From contig CP076745.1 of the NCBI GenBank assembly GCA_019262145.1, positions 679,093-743,092 on the forward strand: DNA of 64,000 nucleotides. Reading direction: 5' to 3'. Under the pieces are notes generated by a model. The model saw only the letters and a list, made by a program, of their open reading frames with translations, was not told the origin of the DNA and did no database searches. The position numbers and the translations under genes were made by a program. The stretch comes from Candidatus Methanogranum gryphiswaldense (lineage in GTDB: Archaea; Thermoplasmatota; Thermoplasmata; Methanomassiliicoccales; Methanomethylophilaceae). This document shows positions 1-8,448 of this stretch, piece after piece; position 1 is the stretch's first letter; the number at the start of each line of letters is the position of its first letter.

Positions 1-1
1 C

Positions 2-997
2 GAAGCGCGCGAAGGCCGTGACCGCAGGGACAGGCCCGAGAGGTCGAACGACAGGACAGAAAGGACCGAGAGGCCTGAGAGATCGGAAAGATCTGAGAGA
101 CCCGAGAGGTCGAACGACAGGACAGAAAGGACCGAGAGGCCTGAGAGATCGGAAAGATCTGAGAGACCCGAGAGGTCGAACGACAGGACAGAAAGGACCG
201 AGAGGCCTGAGAGATCGGAAAGATCTGAGAGACCCGAGAGGTCGAACGACAGGACAGAAAGGACCGAGAGGCCTGAGAGATCGGAAAGATCTGAGAGACC
301 CGTCGAGAGAAGAAAGGATAACACCAGAACAAGGGATTCCGATTCCGATTCTGATGAACGCCGCGAGCGCAAAGAGAGATTCAACTCTGAGAACGCTGAC
401 AGATACAAGAAGAAGAATGTTCACGGGACAGAGAATTCCGAAGAGCGTGTAGACGCTGTTGATAATTCAGAGAGCGAGTCCAAGATCGTAGAGCGCAGAG
501 AGGAATCTGCTGTCATCGAATCTGTACCAAAATCTGAGATTGTCGAGGCATCCGATATCGTTTCAACAGAATACTCTGATGAATCGAAGAAGACAAGGAA
601 GGTCCGCGAAAAGGCAGACAAACCGGAAAGGGCACACAAAGAAGACGACAAGTCCACAAGGACACTTCGTGCAAAGAAGGACAGAAACACCAAGACACTG
701 TCCCCAGAGCAAGAGGTATTCAGAGACATGCTTCTTGATATGTCCTCTACACACAACGCGAAAATACTCGCGGCAGACAACTCTGTGATAAGAGAGGTCG
801 CTGTCAAGGGATTGGTAAGTTCGCTCAAAGAGGAATCTGCGGGTACATCTACCATAATCTTTGATGGTGTGATATCCCAAAGGATACTCGATGTATCTGC
901 CGAGAAGGGCATAAACACTGTGGTGGGTACCCGTAAGGGTAACATCACCAAGATGCCTGCTAATATCGTGATCTGGACCAAAGAAGACCTCTATTGA
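2..997 (+). CDS. dnaG: DNA primase DnaG (archaeal), 3' part
   Basis: The frame is open from the window edge and ends at TGA 995-997, so only the C-terminal ~331 residues are present. The last ~95 residues form the conserved end domain of archaeal DnaG, recognisable by ILDVSAEKGINTVVGTRKG and the final basic stretch. Everything before it, about residues 1-235 of the visible part, is a highly charged Arg/Glu/Ser/Asp linker that includes four exact copies of a 22-residue unit (PERSNDRTERTER...). Archaeal DnaG is a TOPRIM primase also found with the exosome; the TOPRIM core would lie upstream of the window. The linker is far longer and more repetitive than I would expect for the family. A Lon-like ATPase starts 11 bases after the stop, probably in the same transcript. 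Identity rests on the C-terminal motif and is fairly secure. Confidence 0.8.
   Translation, partial: EAREGRDRRDRPERSNDRTERTERPERSERSERPERSNDRTERTERPERSERSERPERSNDRTERTERPERSERSERPERSNDRTERTERPERSERSERPVERRKDNTRTRDSDSDSDERRERKERFNSENADRYKKKNVHGTENSEERVDAVDNSESESKIVERREESAVIESVPKSEIVEASDIVSTEYSDESKKTRKVREKADKPERAHKEDDKSTRTLRAKKDRNTKTLSPEQEVFRDMLLDMSSTHNAKILAADNSVIREVAVKGLVSSLKEESAGTSTIIFDGVISQRILDVSAEKGINTVVGTRKGNITKMPANIVIWTKEDLY
35..298 (+). repeat. four tandem copies of a 66-bp unit in the dnaG linker
   Basis: Units begin at 35, 101, 167 and 233 and read as identical by eye. Homology breaks at 299, where the sequence changes to CCCGTCGAGAG. The unit is a multiple of three and encodes 22 residues rich in Arg, Glu and Ser, so copy number can vary without breaking the dnaG frame. 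Confidence 0.95.
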
Positions 998-1007
998 GGT
1001 GGACTTA

Positions 1008-2525
1008 ATGGCTAAGAAAAAATCTGTGGATGTCTGGGAGGATGTGGCTACTCTTAAGAGCACTGCTGATATCCAGATACCCCCAGACCCTTTAGACAGG
1101 GTTCTGGGGCAGGAAGAAGCAATAGCGCTTGCAAAGATCGCGGCCATACAGCACAGGCATTTGCTGTTGGTAGGACCTCCTGGAACAGGAAAGTCGATGA
1201 TCGCCCGTGCGATCTCGATGAACCTTCCAAAACCTAAGCAGGAGATCAGGGTCGTAAAGAATCCTGAGAATTCTGAAAGGCCATTCCTCGAGGTCCTCAA
1301 CGAAGATCAGGTCAACGAAGAAGAAGGCATACGTGCCGAATCTGTCGGTAAATTGCTTGATCCGGAAAAAGCACCTGTGAATGTTGCTGAACGTCTTGGA
1401 TACATGTGCAAGTACTGTAAGACATATTCATCTCCCAATGAGTTGATGTGTCCGTCTTGTCAGAAGAGTAAAATGGATGTGGGTGCAAACAACAATCCTT
1501 TCGGTGATCTTATCGGAGGACTGTTGGAATCTGCGATGCCACAAGTCATCGCTGGTAAGGACAAGGTCCATACGACACGTGTTCTCGCTGACGGTACTGA
1601 GGAGACCGTGGTATTCGAGCGTGCAGGCGACAAGATAAGGATGTTGGACAACAAGGCGCTTCAGAAGAGGAGCCAGTTGAATAAGAAATCCAATCAGAAG
1701 GTCCTTGTGAAATTCAATAGAGACCCATTCGTAATGGCCACAGGAGCATCGGAGACGGAGCTTCTGGGAGACGTAAGGCACGATCCTTACGGAGGTCATG
1801 AGAAATTGGGAACTCCCGCCTATGAAAGGGTCGTCGCAGGGTCTATTCACGAGGCACACGAGGGTGTGTTATTCATTGATGAGATATCCCATCTGGGAAA
1901 TCTTCAGAGATTCATCCTCACTGCGATGCAGGATAAGAAATTCCCCATAGCAGGAAGGAATTCACAATCCGCAGGTGCCAGTGTCAAGGTCGACAATGTA
2001 CCATGTGATTTCATACTCGTTGCAGCCTGCAATATTCAGGACCTGGAGAGCATATTGTCTCCACTGAGGTCAAGGATAATCGGTTGCGGATATGAGGTCC
2101 TAGTCGATGTCGCCATGCCAGATACCCCTCATAATCGTGCAAAGTATGCTCAATTCGTGGCACAAGAGATACAGATGGACGGTCGTATACCGCCAGCTAC
2201 TATCGAGGCTGTAGAATTGATAATCGAAGAGGGGAAAAGACGCGCAAAGGCCGACAATCAACTTAACTCTTTGACCCTTAGGCTCAGAGAGATGGGCGGA
2301 TTGATCAGGGCGGCCGGGGACATAGCAATGATGGAGAAATCCAAGTTTATCACTGCTGATCATATGAAAAAGGCTGAGAGAAGATCAAGGCCTGTCGAAG
2401 ATCAGATCAAGGAGAAATACGGGTCCTATCAGAAGGGTGTGTCCAAGGATAGCTCTAAAGCTCAGAACGAGAAGTCAGAGTACTATCTCGAGAATGAGCA
2501 TATCGGCGACACCATGTACAGTTGA
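1008..2525 (+). CDS. Lon-like AAA+ ATPase lacking the protease domain
   Basis: The 505-residue protein carries Walker A GPPGTGKS (about residue 55), Walker B GVLFIDEISHL (about 288), and sensor and lid regions that resemble archaeal LonB. A zinc-finger-like insert, CKYC then CPSC with ten residues between, sits near residues 130-145. Archaeal LonB is usually ~640 residues, with membrane segments between the Walker motifs and a Ser-Lys protease domain at the end. Here there is no membrane segment, and the protein stops after the lid in a charged tail. ATG 1008 is preferred over the upstream GTG 999 because GAGGTGG lies five bases before it. It may be an unfoldase, a LonB regulator or a split Lon; no protease gene follows. 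A terminator lies just downstream. Confidence 0.7.
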   Translation: MAKKKSVDVWEDVATLKSTADIQIPPDPLDRVLGQEEAIALAKIAAIQHRHLLLVGPPGTGKSMIARAISMNLPKPKQEIRVVKNPENSERPFLEVLNEDQVNEEEGIRAESVGKLLDPEKAPVNVAERLGYMCKYCKTYSSPNELMCPSCQKSKMDVGANNNPFGDLIGGLLESAMPQVIAGKDKVHTTRVLADGTEETVVFERAGDKIRMLDNKALQKRSQLNKKSNQKVLVKFNRDPFVMATGASETELLGDVRHDPYGGHEKLGTPAYERVVAGSIHEAHEGVLFIDEISHLGNLQRFILTAMQDKKFPIAGRNSQSAGASVKVDNVPCDFILVAACNIQDLESILSPLRSRIIGCGYEVLVDVAMPDTPHNRAKYAQFVAQEIQMDGRIPPATIEAVELIIEEGKRRAKADNQLNSLTLRLREMGGLIRAAGDIAMMEKSKFITADHMKKAERRSRPVEDQIKEKYGSYQKGVSKDSSKAQNEKSEYYLENEHIGDTMYS

Positions 2526-2532
2526 AACCAAT

Positions 2533-2570
2533 ATCCTCATCCTTTATTGGATGGGGATTTTAATAATTTT
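2533..2570 (+). terminator. hairpin plus T-run after the Lon-like gene
   Basis: ATCCTCATCC (2533-2542) pairs with GGATGGGGAT (2549-2558), allowing one G-T pair, and is followed by a T-rich run. It closes the dnaG/Lon-like transcript. Confidence 0.7.
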
Positions 2571-2713
2571 TTTTATATTTGGGCTTTGATGTTCTGTTAA
2601 TGTTGTTTTTAGTATAATTGTTGAATTTTCATTTTTGTTGTACAAAATCACAGTCTTCCGATCAATGTATAAAAATGTATTTTTGATCGATTTTATCCTA
2701 ATTAGGAAAATAT

Positions 2714-2752
2714 ATCCGAAATATATAATATTCAAGAGAGTAATTACAAATC
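2714..2752 (+). promoter_or_regulatory. TATA-type promoter of the sulfur/CoM operon
   Basis: The AT-rich gap 2571-2752 ends with GAAATATATAATATTC, a strong archaeal TATA box centred near 2722. A start of transcription about 26 bases later falls at ~2748, giving an almost leaderless mRNA for the ABC ATPase gene at 2753. No Shine-Dalgarno sequence is seen, which fits. Confidence 0.6.
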
Positions 2753-3532
2753 ATGACTGATCAATTTGACGACATTACCGTTACAGTCTGTCCCGGCATC
2801 ACCAAAGATGGAAGACTTGAAAAATTTGAGCCAATAAAAATCTGTCCAGGAGACACTATTTCAATTGTCGGACCTACCGGTTCCGGTAAGACCGCATTTA
2901 TCAACGATATTGAGGTATTTGCACAGGGCGATACGGTTACAGGACGTAATATCAAGGTGAATGGTGCGGCTCCTCCGGAGATGTTCATCAGAGATCCGGC
3001 ATGCAAACCCATTGCTATGATAACTCAGAATACCAAATGTTTGGCTGATTTGAAGGTTGATGATTTTCTTAGGATGCATGCATCTACAAGAAAGAATTTT
3101 GCAAAAGATATCGTTTCGGAAGTAGTATCTCTTGCCAATCAATTCACAGGTGAAAAGATCAGTCCAGATTCAAGGATATCCTCGCTTTCAGGCGGGCAGA
3201 CCCGTTCACTTATGATCGCAGATGCTGTATTGATCTCAAAAGCCCCCATTCTTCTCTTGGATGAGATAGAGAATGCCGGAATATTCAAGGATGTGGTCAT
3301 ATCCAAATTAAGGGAATATAAAAGGGCAGTCATTTTTGTTACGCATGACCCATACGTATCCCTCCTATCTGACCGCAGGATAGTGATGAAAGGCGGAGAG
3401 GTAGTTGCGATACTGTATCCCAAGGAGACTGAAAAGGAGGCCCTTGTTGCAATTCACAATATGGACATATTGTTCTCTGAGATCCGTGAAAGGATAAGGA
3501 TCGGCGAATTGATAGAGGGTGGATTGAATTGA
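2753..3532 (+). CDS. ABC-family ATPase of the sulfur/CoM operon
   Basis: This 259-residue single-domain ABC ATPase has Walker A VGPTGSGKT (about 40-48), signature LSGGQ (about 145) and Walker B ILLLDEIENAG. A methionine or alanine stands where a classic transporter ATPase has its D-loop context, and no permease gene is next to it. In methanogens, soluble ABC proteins such as AtwA (component A2) act on methyl-CoM reductase rather than in transport. Its place at the head of an operon with a GTPase, an Fe-S protein and a marker-16-like protein suggests maturation of a metal or sulfur centre. The stop overlaps the start of the next gene (TTGA). The family is clear; the substrate is unknown. Confidence 0.75.
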   Translation: MTDQFDDITVTVCPGITKDGRLEKFEPIKICPGDTISIVGPTGSGKTAFINDIEVFAQGDTVTGRNIKVNGAAPPEMFIRDPACKPIAMITQNTKCLADLKVDDFLRMHASTRKNFAKDIVSEVVSLANQFTGEKISPDSRISSLSGGQTRSLMIADAVLISKAPILLLDEIENAGIFKDVVISKLREYKRAVIFVTHDPYVSLLSDRRIVMKGGEVVAILYPKETEKEALVAIHNMDILFSEIRERIRIGELIEGGLN

Positions 3533-4242
3533 ATGTCAGGCTGATGGTAGTGGCTGGTCCACCCAGTGTAGGTAAGACATCCGTGATCAAGAAGATGATA
3601 GAACATCTTTTGCCAGATAAGAAGGTGGCCTATCTGAAGATAGATGTGGTTACGGCGTTCGAAGATGAGGAACTTAGAAAGGAATATGGAATACCTACCA
3701 AGAAAATCTACTCGGGTGACATGTGTCCAGATCATATGGGCATCATGGTGATACGCGATGCTATCGATTGGGCTGAGAGTGAAGGTGCGGACGTTCTTAT
3801 TTATGAGAGTGCAGGACTTTGTTTGAGATGCACCCCATATCTTAGCAATTCCTTCGGCATATGTGTGATGTCAGTACTTTCGGGAACGCATGCTCCATTG
3901 AAGATGGCTCCAATGATAGCGTTGTCCGACGTATGTGTGGTCACAAAGACGGATCTGATATCTCAGGCAGAGAAAGAGGTCTTCAGGGAATCAATACGTC
4001 AGGTCTCACCCGATATGGATATCATCGAGACCAATGCTGTTCAGGGTACTGGCATGAGATATCTTTTCCGTTTGATGGATTCTGTGGATAAGATCGACGA
4101 TATATCTACATTGGAATTGAGAGGAGTGCCGCCTCTTGGAGTATGTACCATCTGCATAGGTAAGAAGAGTGTTGGTTGGCAAAATCATTTCGGGGTCATA
4201 AGGAGGATGGAAGATGGGGACAACATATACCGCGGAGAATGA
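3529..4242 (+). CDS. HypB/CobW-like P-loop GTPase
   Basis: The 237-residue protein has Walker A GPPSVGKTS at residues 10-18, a conserved Cys-containing segment GLCLRCTPY near 98, a TKTD base-recognition motif near 144, and CTIC near residue 205. This layout resembles the SIMIBI GTPases (HypB, UreG, CobW) that deliver nickel or cobalt. The TTG start at 3529 is chosen because GGTGG lies five bases upstream and it overlaps the previous stop. It is translationally coupled to the ABC ATPase and the following Fe-S protein. A role in loading a metal centre is inferred from family and neighbours only. Confidence 0.7.
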   Translation: MNVRLMVVAGPPSVGKTSVIKKMIEHLLPDKKVAYLKIDVVTAFEDEELRKEYGIPTKKIYSGDMCPDHMGIMVIRDAIDWAESEGADVLIYESAGLCLRCTPYLSNSFGICVMSVLSGTHAPLKMAPMIALSDVCVVTKTDLISQAEKEVFRESIRQVSPDMDIIETNAVQGTGMRYLFRLMDSVDKIDDISTLELRGVPPLGVCTICIGKKSVGWQNHFGVIRRMEDGDNIYRGE

Positions 4243-4858
4243 ATGGTCCCCACCTGGTAAGAACTGTGGGCTTTGCGGTCTAAGCTCATGTGAGGAACTC
4301 GTACTAAGGATCAGGGAGGGAAAGACCGGTCCTGAAATATGTCCTTTCTTTTCTTCGAAAGAGAAGATCTCAGATGTAAAAATGATACAGAGTTACAGTG
4401 GCGTCGATGTTGTTGGCCAGCACTATTCATTCGTGATGCAGCCGATACCAGGGGAGATTTCGGCTAGAAAGATCATTCTGCCATTCAGACCAGATCTGGT
4501 GGAGAAGTGGAGCATCGTCAAAGGGGACATTGTCGTAGGACGTCCTGCAGGAGCTGGGTGTCCAGTCCAGCACGTGATAAGAGTAATGGAAGCTGATGAG
4601 GTCACAGGAGTGATAAAAGGGCATGTAGTTGGTCCGTCCTTTTCTCGTGGAAAGGATGTTAAAGATGTAGTGGCATATCACATGCTTGGGTTCGAGGGTA
4701 TGGCTGTGCCAATAACCGAGGAACCTCAATTCGGTAAAAGATACAATTTCCTGCCAGGCTTTTGTATGATGGACAGGTCTCATACAGGTCTTGTCAACAT
4801 GGTGATAAAGAAACCATGGGGATTGAATGTTCGTGTAGAAGACATAATAATATTGTGA
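4214..4858 (+). CDS. Fe-S cluster protein of the methanogen sulfur operon
   Basis: The N-terminus carries CGLCGLSSCEE followed by a Cys-Pro near residue 43, the four-cysteine pattern of a small 4Fe-4S (Fes) domain like that of the corrinoid protein AcsD/CdhD family. The remaining ~160 residues are a beta-rich domain with conserved Gly/Pro turns (GRPAGAGCPVQH) that I do not recognise with confidence. AGGAGG at 4201-4206 precedes the ATG. The gene overlaps the GTPase by 29 bases and is followed six bases later by the marker-16-like gene, so co-translation is likely. It probably belongs to the conserved methanogen set working on sulfur or Fe-S transfer; its exact activity is unknown. Confidence 0.6.
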   Translation: MGTTYTAENEWSPPGKNCGLCGLSSCEELVLRIREGKTGPEICPFFSSKEKISDVKMIQSYSGVDVVGQHYSFVMQPIPGEISARKIILPFRPDLVEKWSIVKGDIVVGRPAGAGCPVQHVIRVMEADEVTGVIKGHVVGPSFSRGKDVKDVVAYHMLGFEGMAVPITEEPQFGKRYNFLPGFCMMDRSHTGLVNMVIKKPWGLNVRVEDIIIL

Positions 4859-4863
4859 TATTT

Positions 4864-6099
4864 ATGAAGGACATAGATAGCGTTCAAAAAAGTATATCTG
4901 AAAAGAAGGCAAAGATATACACGGCGTCAGAATTCAAAGATAAGATCCGCAGGGGGGATAAGATATGTTTGAGTGATGTGGATGCTGTGACGTGCGGCAC
5001 ATTCGGTGTGATGTCAGGTACGATGATGGTCCTTACAGTGCCGGTGACAGCACCAGCCGTTTTCAAGAAAGCAGATCGCATCGAATTGAACGGTGTGCCA
5101 GGCAATGTGGGTCCATGTCCCAATGAATCATTAGGCATCGTGGATTGCATTGTTTACGGTACGGCACACAGAGATCATGATTATGGTGGGGGACATCTTT
5201 TCAGAGATATCGTAGAAGGCAAGATCATCGAGGTCAAGGTCTGGTCGGAAGATAAGATATTCATTAATCACATCACAAAAAAGGATCTTATTTTTTCCAG
5301 GATGATCTTGACGCGTGGTGCTTTTAAGAATTATACCTGTTTTTTCAATGGGTCGTCGGATACATATGATACCATATTTTCTGGGAAGGGCGGTATAAGA
5401 GGGAATCTTTCTGAGGCAACGGTCAGTGGTTGTGGTGAGATCAATCCACTGCAGAACGATCCAGATATGAGATATATCCGTCCAGGTGCTTCAGTATTAT
5501 TGAACGGTTCTCCTGGAATTGTTCTTGGTATGGGCTCAAGAGGTTCTGTTCAGAAACCCAATCTTTCAATAGCTGCGGATGTAGAGGACATGGTTCCAGA
5601 ATACATGGGCGGTTTCAAGACATCTGCCGGTCCGGAATGTCTTACATCGGTTGCATTCGTAATACCTGTAACGGATGAAAGGTCTTTGAAAGATGTTTCA
5701 ATTCTGGACGAGGATTCGGCTCTTCCTTTGGCAGACGTGCATGACAGAGTAGTAAGGTCCAAAGATGCATATTCATCTGTCTGGCAGGGTACCGATCATG
5801 ATATAAAGGCAGATATTTCAAAATGTATCCATTGTGATATTTGCGAAGCAGCAGAGAATTGTCCTGTGGATGCATTGGTATCAGGGGGGATCAAGGATGA
5901 GAAACGCTGCATGTCATGCGGTTATTGTGCATCCACATGTGTAGGCGGTGTTTTTACTGCTGAAATGGGAAGTGTAGATCATGAAGGGAAGGAAATTCCG
6001 ATAATCATCAGACAATCATCACGTATCATAGCGGACGAACTCTGTGAGAATTTAAAGAATAAGGCTGCCAGGGGCCAATGGAAACTGAAGGTGTTCTGA
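4864..6099 (+). CDS. COG1900/DUF39 protein with ferredoxin domain (methanogenesis marker 16-like)
   Basis: Residues ~1-320 match the DUF39 (COG1900) fold, including the Cys-containing segment DVDAVTCGTFGVMSG and GCGEINPLQNDP. Residues ~325-370 carry two CxxCxxC-type clusters (CIHCDICEAAENCP and CMSCGYCASTC), so two 4Fe-4S clusters. In Methanosarcina, COG1900 proteins have been linked with sulfur transfer to aspartate semialdehyde in homocysteine synthesis, and a separate subgroup is the methanogenesis marker 16 metalloprotein. The fused ferredoxin and the operon context fit either reading. The start is ATG 4864, since earlier in-frame codons overlap the previous gene and lack homology. Its TGA overlaps the ATG of cysteate synthase (TGATG). 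Confidence 0.75.
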   Translation: MKDIDSVQKSISEKKAKIYTASEFKDKIRRGDKICLSDVDAVTCGTFGVMSGTMMVLTVPVTAPAVFKKADRIELNGVPGNVGPCPNESLGIVDCIVYGTAHRDHDYGGGHLFRDIVEGKIIEVKVWSEDKIFINHITKKDLIFSRMILTRGAFKNYTCFFNGSSDTYDTIFSGKGGIRGNLSEATVSGCGEINPLQNDPDMRYIRPGASVLLNGSPGIVLGMGSRGSVQKPNLSIAADVEDMVPEYMGGFKTSAGPECLTSVAFVIPVTDERSLKDVSILDEDSALPLADVHDRVVRSKDAYSSVWQGTDHDIKADISKCIHCDICEAAENCPVDALVSGGIKDEKRCMSCGYCASTCVGGVFTAEMGSVDHEGKEIPIIIRQSSRIIADELCENLKNKAARGQWKLKVF

Positions 6100-7349
6100 T
6101 GGGTAACTATGTTTTGAGATGTTTGGAGGGCCATGAACTTGTTGATGAAAATTACACACTTACCTGTTCTTCCAATCATAAGGGACTTCTCAGGACCGAA
6201 TATAGTGAAATGCAGTTAGGACCTAAGACATATGGAGGGATATTCAAATTCTTCGATTGGCTTCCCGTGCATTCCGTGATAAAGACCCGTTCAGGACCAG
6301 TGGTGTTCCGTAACGAGAAGATATCCAAGGAGCTTGGACTGAAGGATCTCTGGATAGGGTTTACAGGATATTATCCTGAGAGGGGTGCATATGTAACATC
6401 TTGCTCTTTCAAAGAGCTGGAGGCATTGCCTACGTATGCCAGGCTGAGGGATTGCGGCGGAGGTACGATACTTCTTGCATCTGCAGGCAACACTGCAAGG
6501 GCGTTTGCACAGGTTGCTGAGGACATAGGAGAAAGATGTGTCATCGTCGTACCAAAGAAGTCTAAAGACAGATTGAACCTAACAAAGGATACGGGAAGGG
6601 TCAGGTTGTTCACCGTTGATGGAGATTACACGGATGCGATACAGATGTCCGACCGTATCGCTGCACTTGGTGGATTCGTTTTAGAAGGAGGCGCCAAGAA
6701 TGTCGCCAGAAGGGATGGCATGGGGACTGTAATGCTCGAAGGTGCGTTATCGATGGGTAGGATGCCGGATCATTATTTCCAAGCGGTGGGAAGCGGTACT
6801 GGAGGTATTGCCGCATGGGAAGCGTGTCTTCGTCTGATGAAGGATGGTCGTTTTGGAAATAAGCTTCCAATATTGAATCTTGCACAGAACATGCCGTTCG
6901 CACCAATGGTAAAGGCATGGAACGCAGGTCGTAAAGATATACTGCCGGAAGATCTTGGAAATGCGTCAGCGGATGAAAATGCGGTTTATGCTGATGTACT
7001 CACCAATCGTAAACCTCCGTATGGTATCAAAGGCGGGGTCTTCGATGCAATGACAGATTGTAATGGCAGATTCTTAGGGATCTCCAATTCTGAGGCTCGT
7101 TCTGCAGAGAAATTATGGTGTTCCATGGAATCAGTTCGTCCAGATCCTGCAGCGTCAGTAGCATTGGCATCGTTGATAAAGGCCATTGAGGATGGATCAG
7201 TATCACAGAATGACAAAGTATTTTTGAATATGACGGGAGGCGGTCTTGAACGTGCAAAGGAAGAATTAGGTTTGACGACCGTGAAGGCAGAAGCGAATTT
7301 AGACACCAGTCTCTCTCAAGACGATCTGAGGAGGATCATAAATGAATGA
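6099..7349 (+). CDS. cysteate synthase (coenzyme M biosynthesis)
   Basis: This 416-residue, PLP-dependent, threonine-synthase-like enzyme makes L-cysteate from phosphoserine and sulfite, the Methanosarcina-type entry into coenzyme M. The N-terminus has a vestigial zinc-ribbon-like segment (CLEGHELVDENYTLTC). ASAGNTARAF around residue 135 binds the cofactor phosphate or substrate, and GSGTGGIAAWEA (about 228) is the glycine-rich PLP-phosphate loop. It is distinguished from ordinary threonine synthase mainly by its neighbour, the sulfopyruvate decarboxylase. ATG 6099 is preferred over 6078 because GGTG lies just upstream and it forms a TGATG junction with the marker-16-like gene. A dedicated aminotransferase for the intermediate step is not in the window. 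Confidence 0.8.
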   Translation: MGNYVLRCLEGHELVDENYTLTCSSNHKGLLRTEYSEMQLGPKTYGGIFKFFDWLPVHSVIKTRSGPVVFRNEKISKELGLKDLWIGFTGYYPERGAYVTSCSFKELEALPTYARLRDCGGGTILLASAGNTARAFAQVAEDIGERCVIVVPKKSKDRLNLTKDTGRVRLFTVDGDYTDAIQMSDRIAALGGFVLEGGAKNVARRDGMGTVMLEGALSMGRMPDHYFQAVGSGTGGIAAWEACLRLMKDGRFGNKLPILNLAQNMPFAPMVKAWNAGRKDILPEDLGNASADENAVYADVLTNRKPPYGIKGGVFDAMTDCNGRFLGISNSEARSAEKLWCSMESVRPDPAASVALASLIKAIEDGSVSQNDKVFLNMTGGGLERAKEELGLTTVKAEANLDTSLSQDDLRRIINE

Positions 7350-8448
7350 ACAAGAAGTAATTGACATTCTAAAATCAGAAGGTGTGGACCTGGTCGCGAG
7401 TTTGCCCTGTGACCGTAATAAATGTTTCACATCAATGCTATATGACAATTTTCAGGTAGTCGATCTGACGCGTGAAGAGGACGGAGTTGGAATATCTGCT
7501 GGTGCTTTCATGGGCGGCATGAGGCCGATAATGTCTATACAGAGCTCCGGTCTAGGGAATATGATGAACGCACTGATGTCGCTAACATCCTTCTATGGGT
7601 TTCCTTTGCCTATTTTGGCAAGTTGGAGAGGTGTGGACAACGAGAATATAGAAGCGCAGAAAGCATTCAATTTGAAGATACCTCAGATGTTGGAGGCATT
7701 CGGGATCAGATATGCGATCATCAAAGATGTCAAAGACATGCCTGTCATAGGTAAGATGATACGTGGTGCGTTCGAAGACAATGCGATCACTGTGATCCTC
7801 ATCTATCCAAGCTTCTGGGGAAGCTCTGCGGATTTTAATTTGGATTACCCATCAAGAGTTCATGAGGTATCATTCAAAATTGAAAAAAAGGTCACACAGC
7901 CTACACTGACAAGATTGAAGGCGATAGGTTCGGTCATGTCATGCATAAATGACGATGATATCGTCGTGTCCAATATAGGTGTGCCGTCCAAGGAGGTATT
8001 TGCGTCCAAGGATCGTAATTTGAATTTCTATATGCTTGGAAGTTACACACAAGCAACTCCGATAGGTATAGGATTGGCGATCTCTACCAAAAGGCAGGTT
8101 TACGTCATAGATGGCGATGGAAGTCTTCTAGGTTCCTCGATATTGCCTGTCGTCGCGTCCATGTCCCTTCAGAATCTAACTATCATATGTTTGGACAATG
8201 GTACATACGGTTCTACAGGAAACCAGATCAATCAAGCTTATTCTGTGGTCGATATGGAATCGGTGGCGAAGGCATACGGAATACGCAATACCTCTTCTGT
8301 ATCGGAGGAGGAAGGTATCGTGAGAGCAATGCGTTCTTCAAAACATATGATGTTCATTCAAATAATGATAATCCCCTTCAATTCCAAATCACCTAATATC
8401 AGTTATTCGGCAGATGAGATCAAGAGAAGGTTCATTGATAGTATATGA
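7342..8448 (+). CDS. comDE: sulfopyruvate decarboxylase, alpha and beta subunits fused
   Basis: At 368 residues this is one chain with both ComD and ComE parts. Residues 1-~170 are the pyrimidine-binding ComD half (REEDGVGISAGAFMGG, the catalytic Glu region). Residues ~185-368 are the ComE half with the thiamine-diphosphate motif GDGSLLGSS followed by CLDNGTYGSTG. The enzyme decarboxylates sulfopyruvate to sulfoacetaldehyde in coenzyme M synthesis and in some methanogens is split into two genes. GAGGAGG precedes the ATG, which overlaps the cysteate synthase stop by eight bases. The stop in turn overlaps the next gene by ATGA. Function is well supported by both motif and context. Confidence 0.85.
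   Translation: MNEQEVIDILKSEGVDLVASLPCDRNKCFTSMLYDNFQVVDLTREEDGVGISAGAFMGGMRPIMSIQSSGLGNMMNALMSLTSFYGFPLPILASWRGVDNENIEAQKAFNLKIPQMLEAFGIRYAIIKDVKDMPVIGKMIRGAFEDNAITVILIYPSFWGSSADFNLDYPSRVHEVSFKIEKKVTQPTLTRLKAIGSVMSCINDDDIVVSNIGVPSKEVFASKDRNLNFYMLGSYTQATPIGIGLAISTKRQVYVIDGDGSLLGSSILPVVASMSLQNLTIICLDNGTYGSTGNQINQAYSVVDMESVAKAYGIRNTSSVSEEEGIVRAMRSSKHMMFIQIMIIPFNSKSPNISYSADEIKRRFIDSI

Noticed and set aside
18-452. Gly/Arg-rich collagen-like ORF over the 66-bp repeats
   Set aside because: It is an alternative frame of the dnaG linker; the repeat length divisible by three keeps all frames open, and the dnaG frame has the homologous C-terminus.
563-1300. 245-residue minus-strand ORF
   Set aside because: It lies opposite dnaG and the Lon-like gene and shows only mirrored composition.
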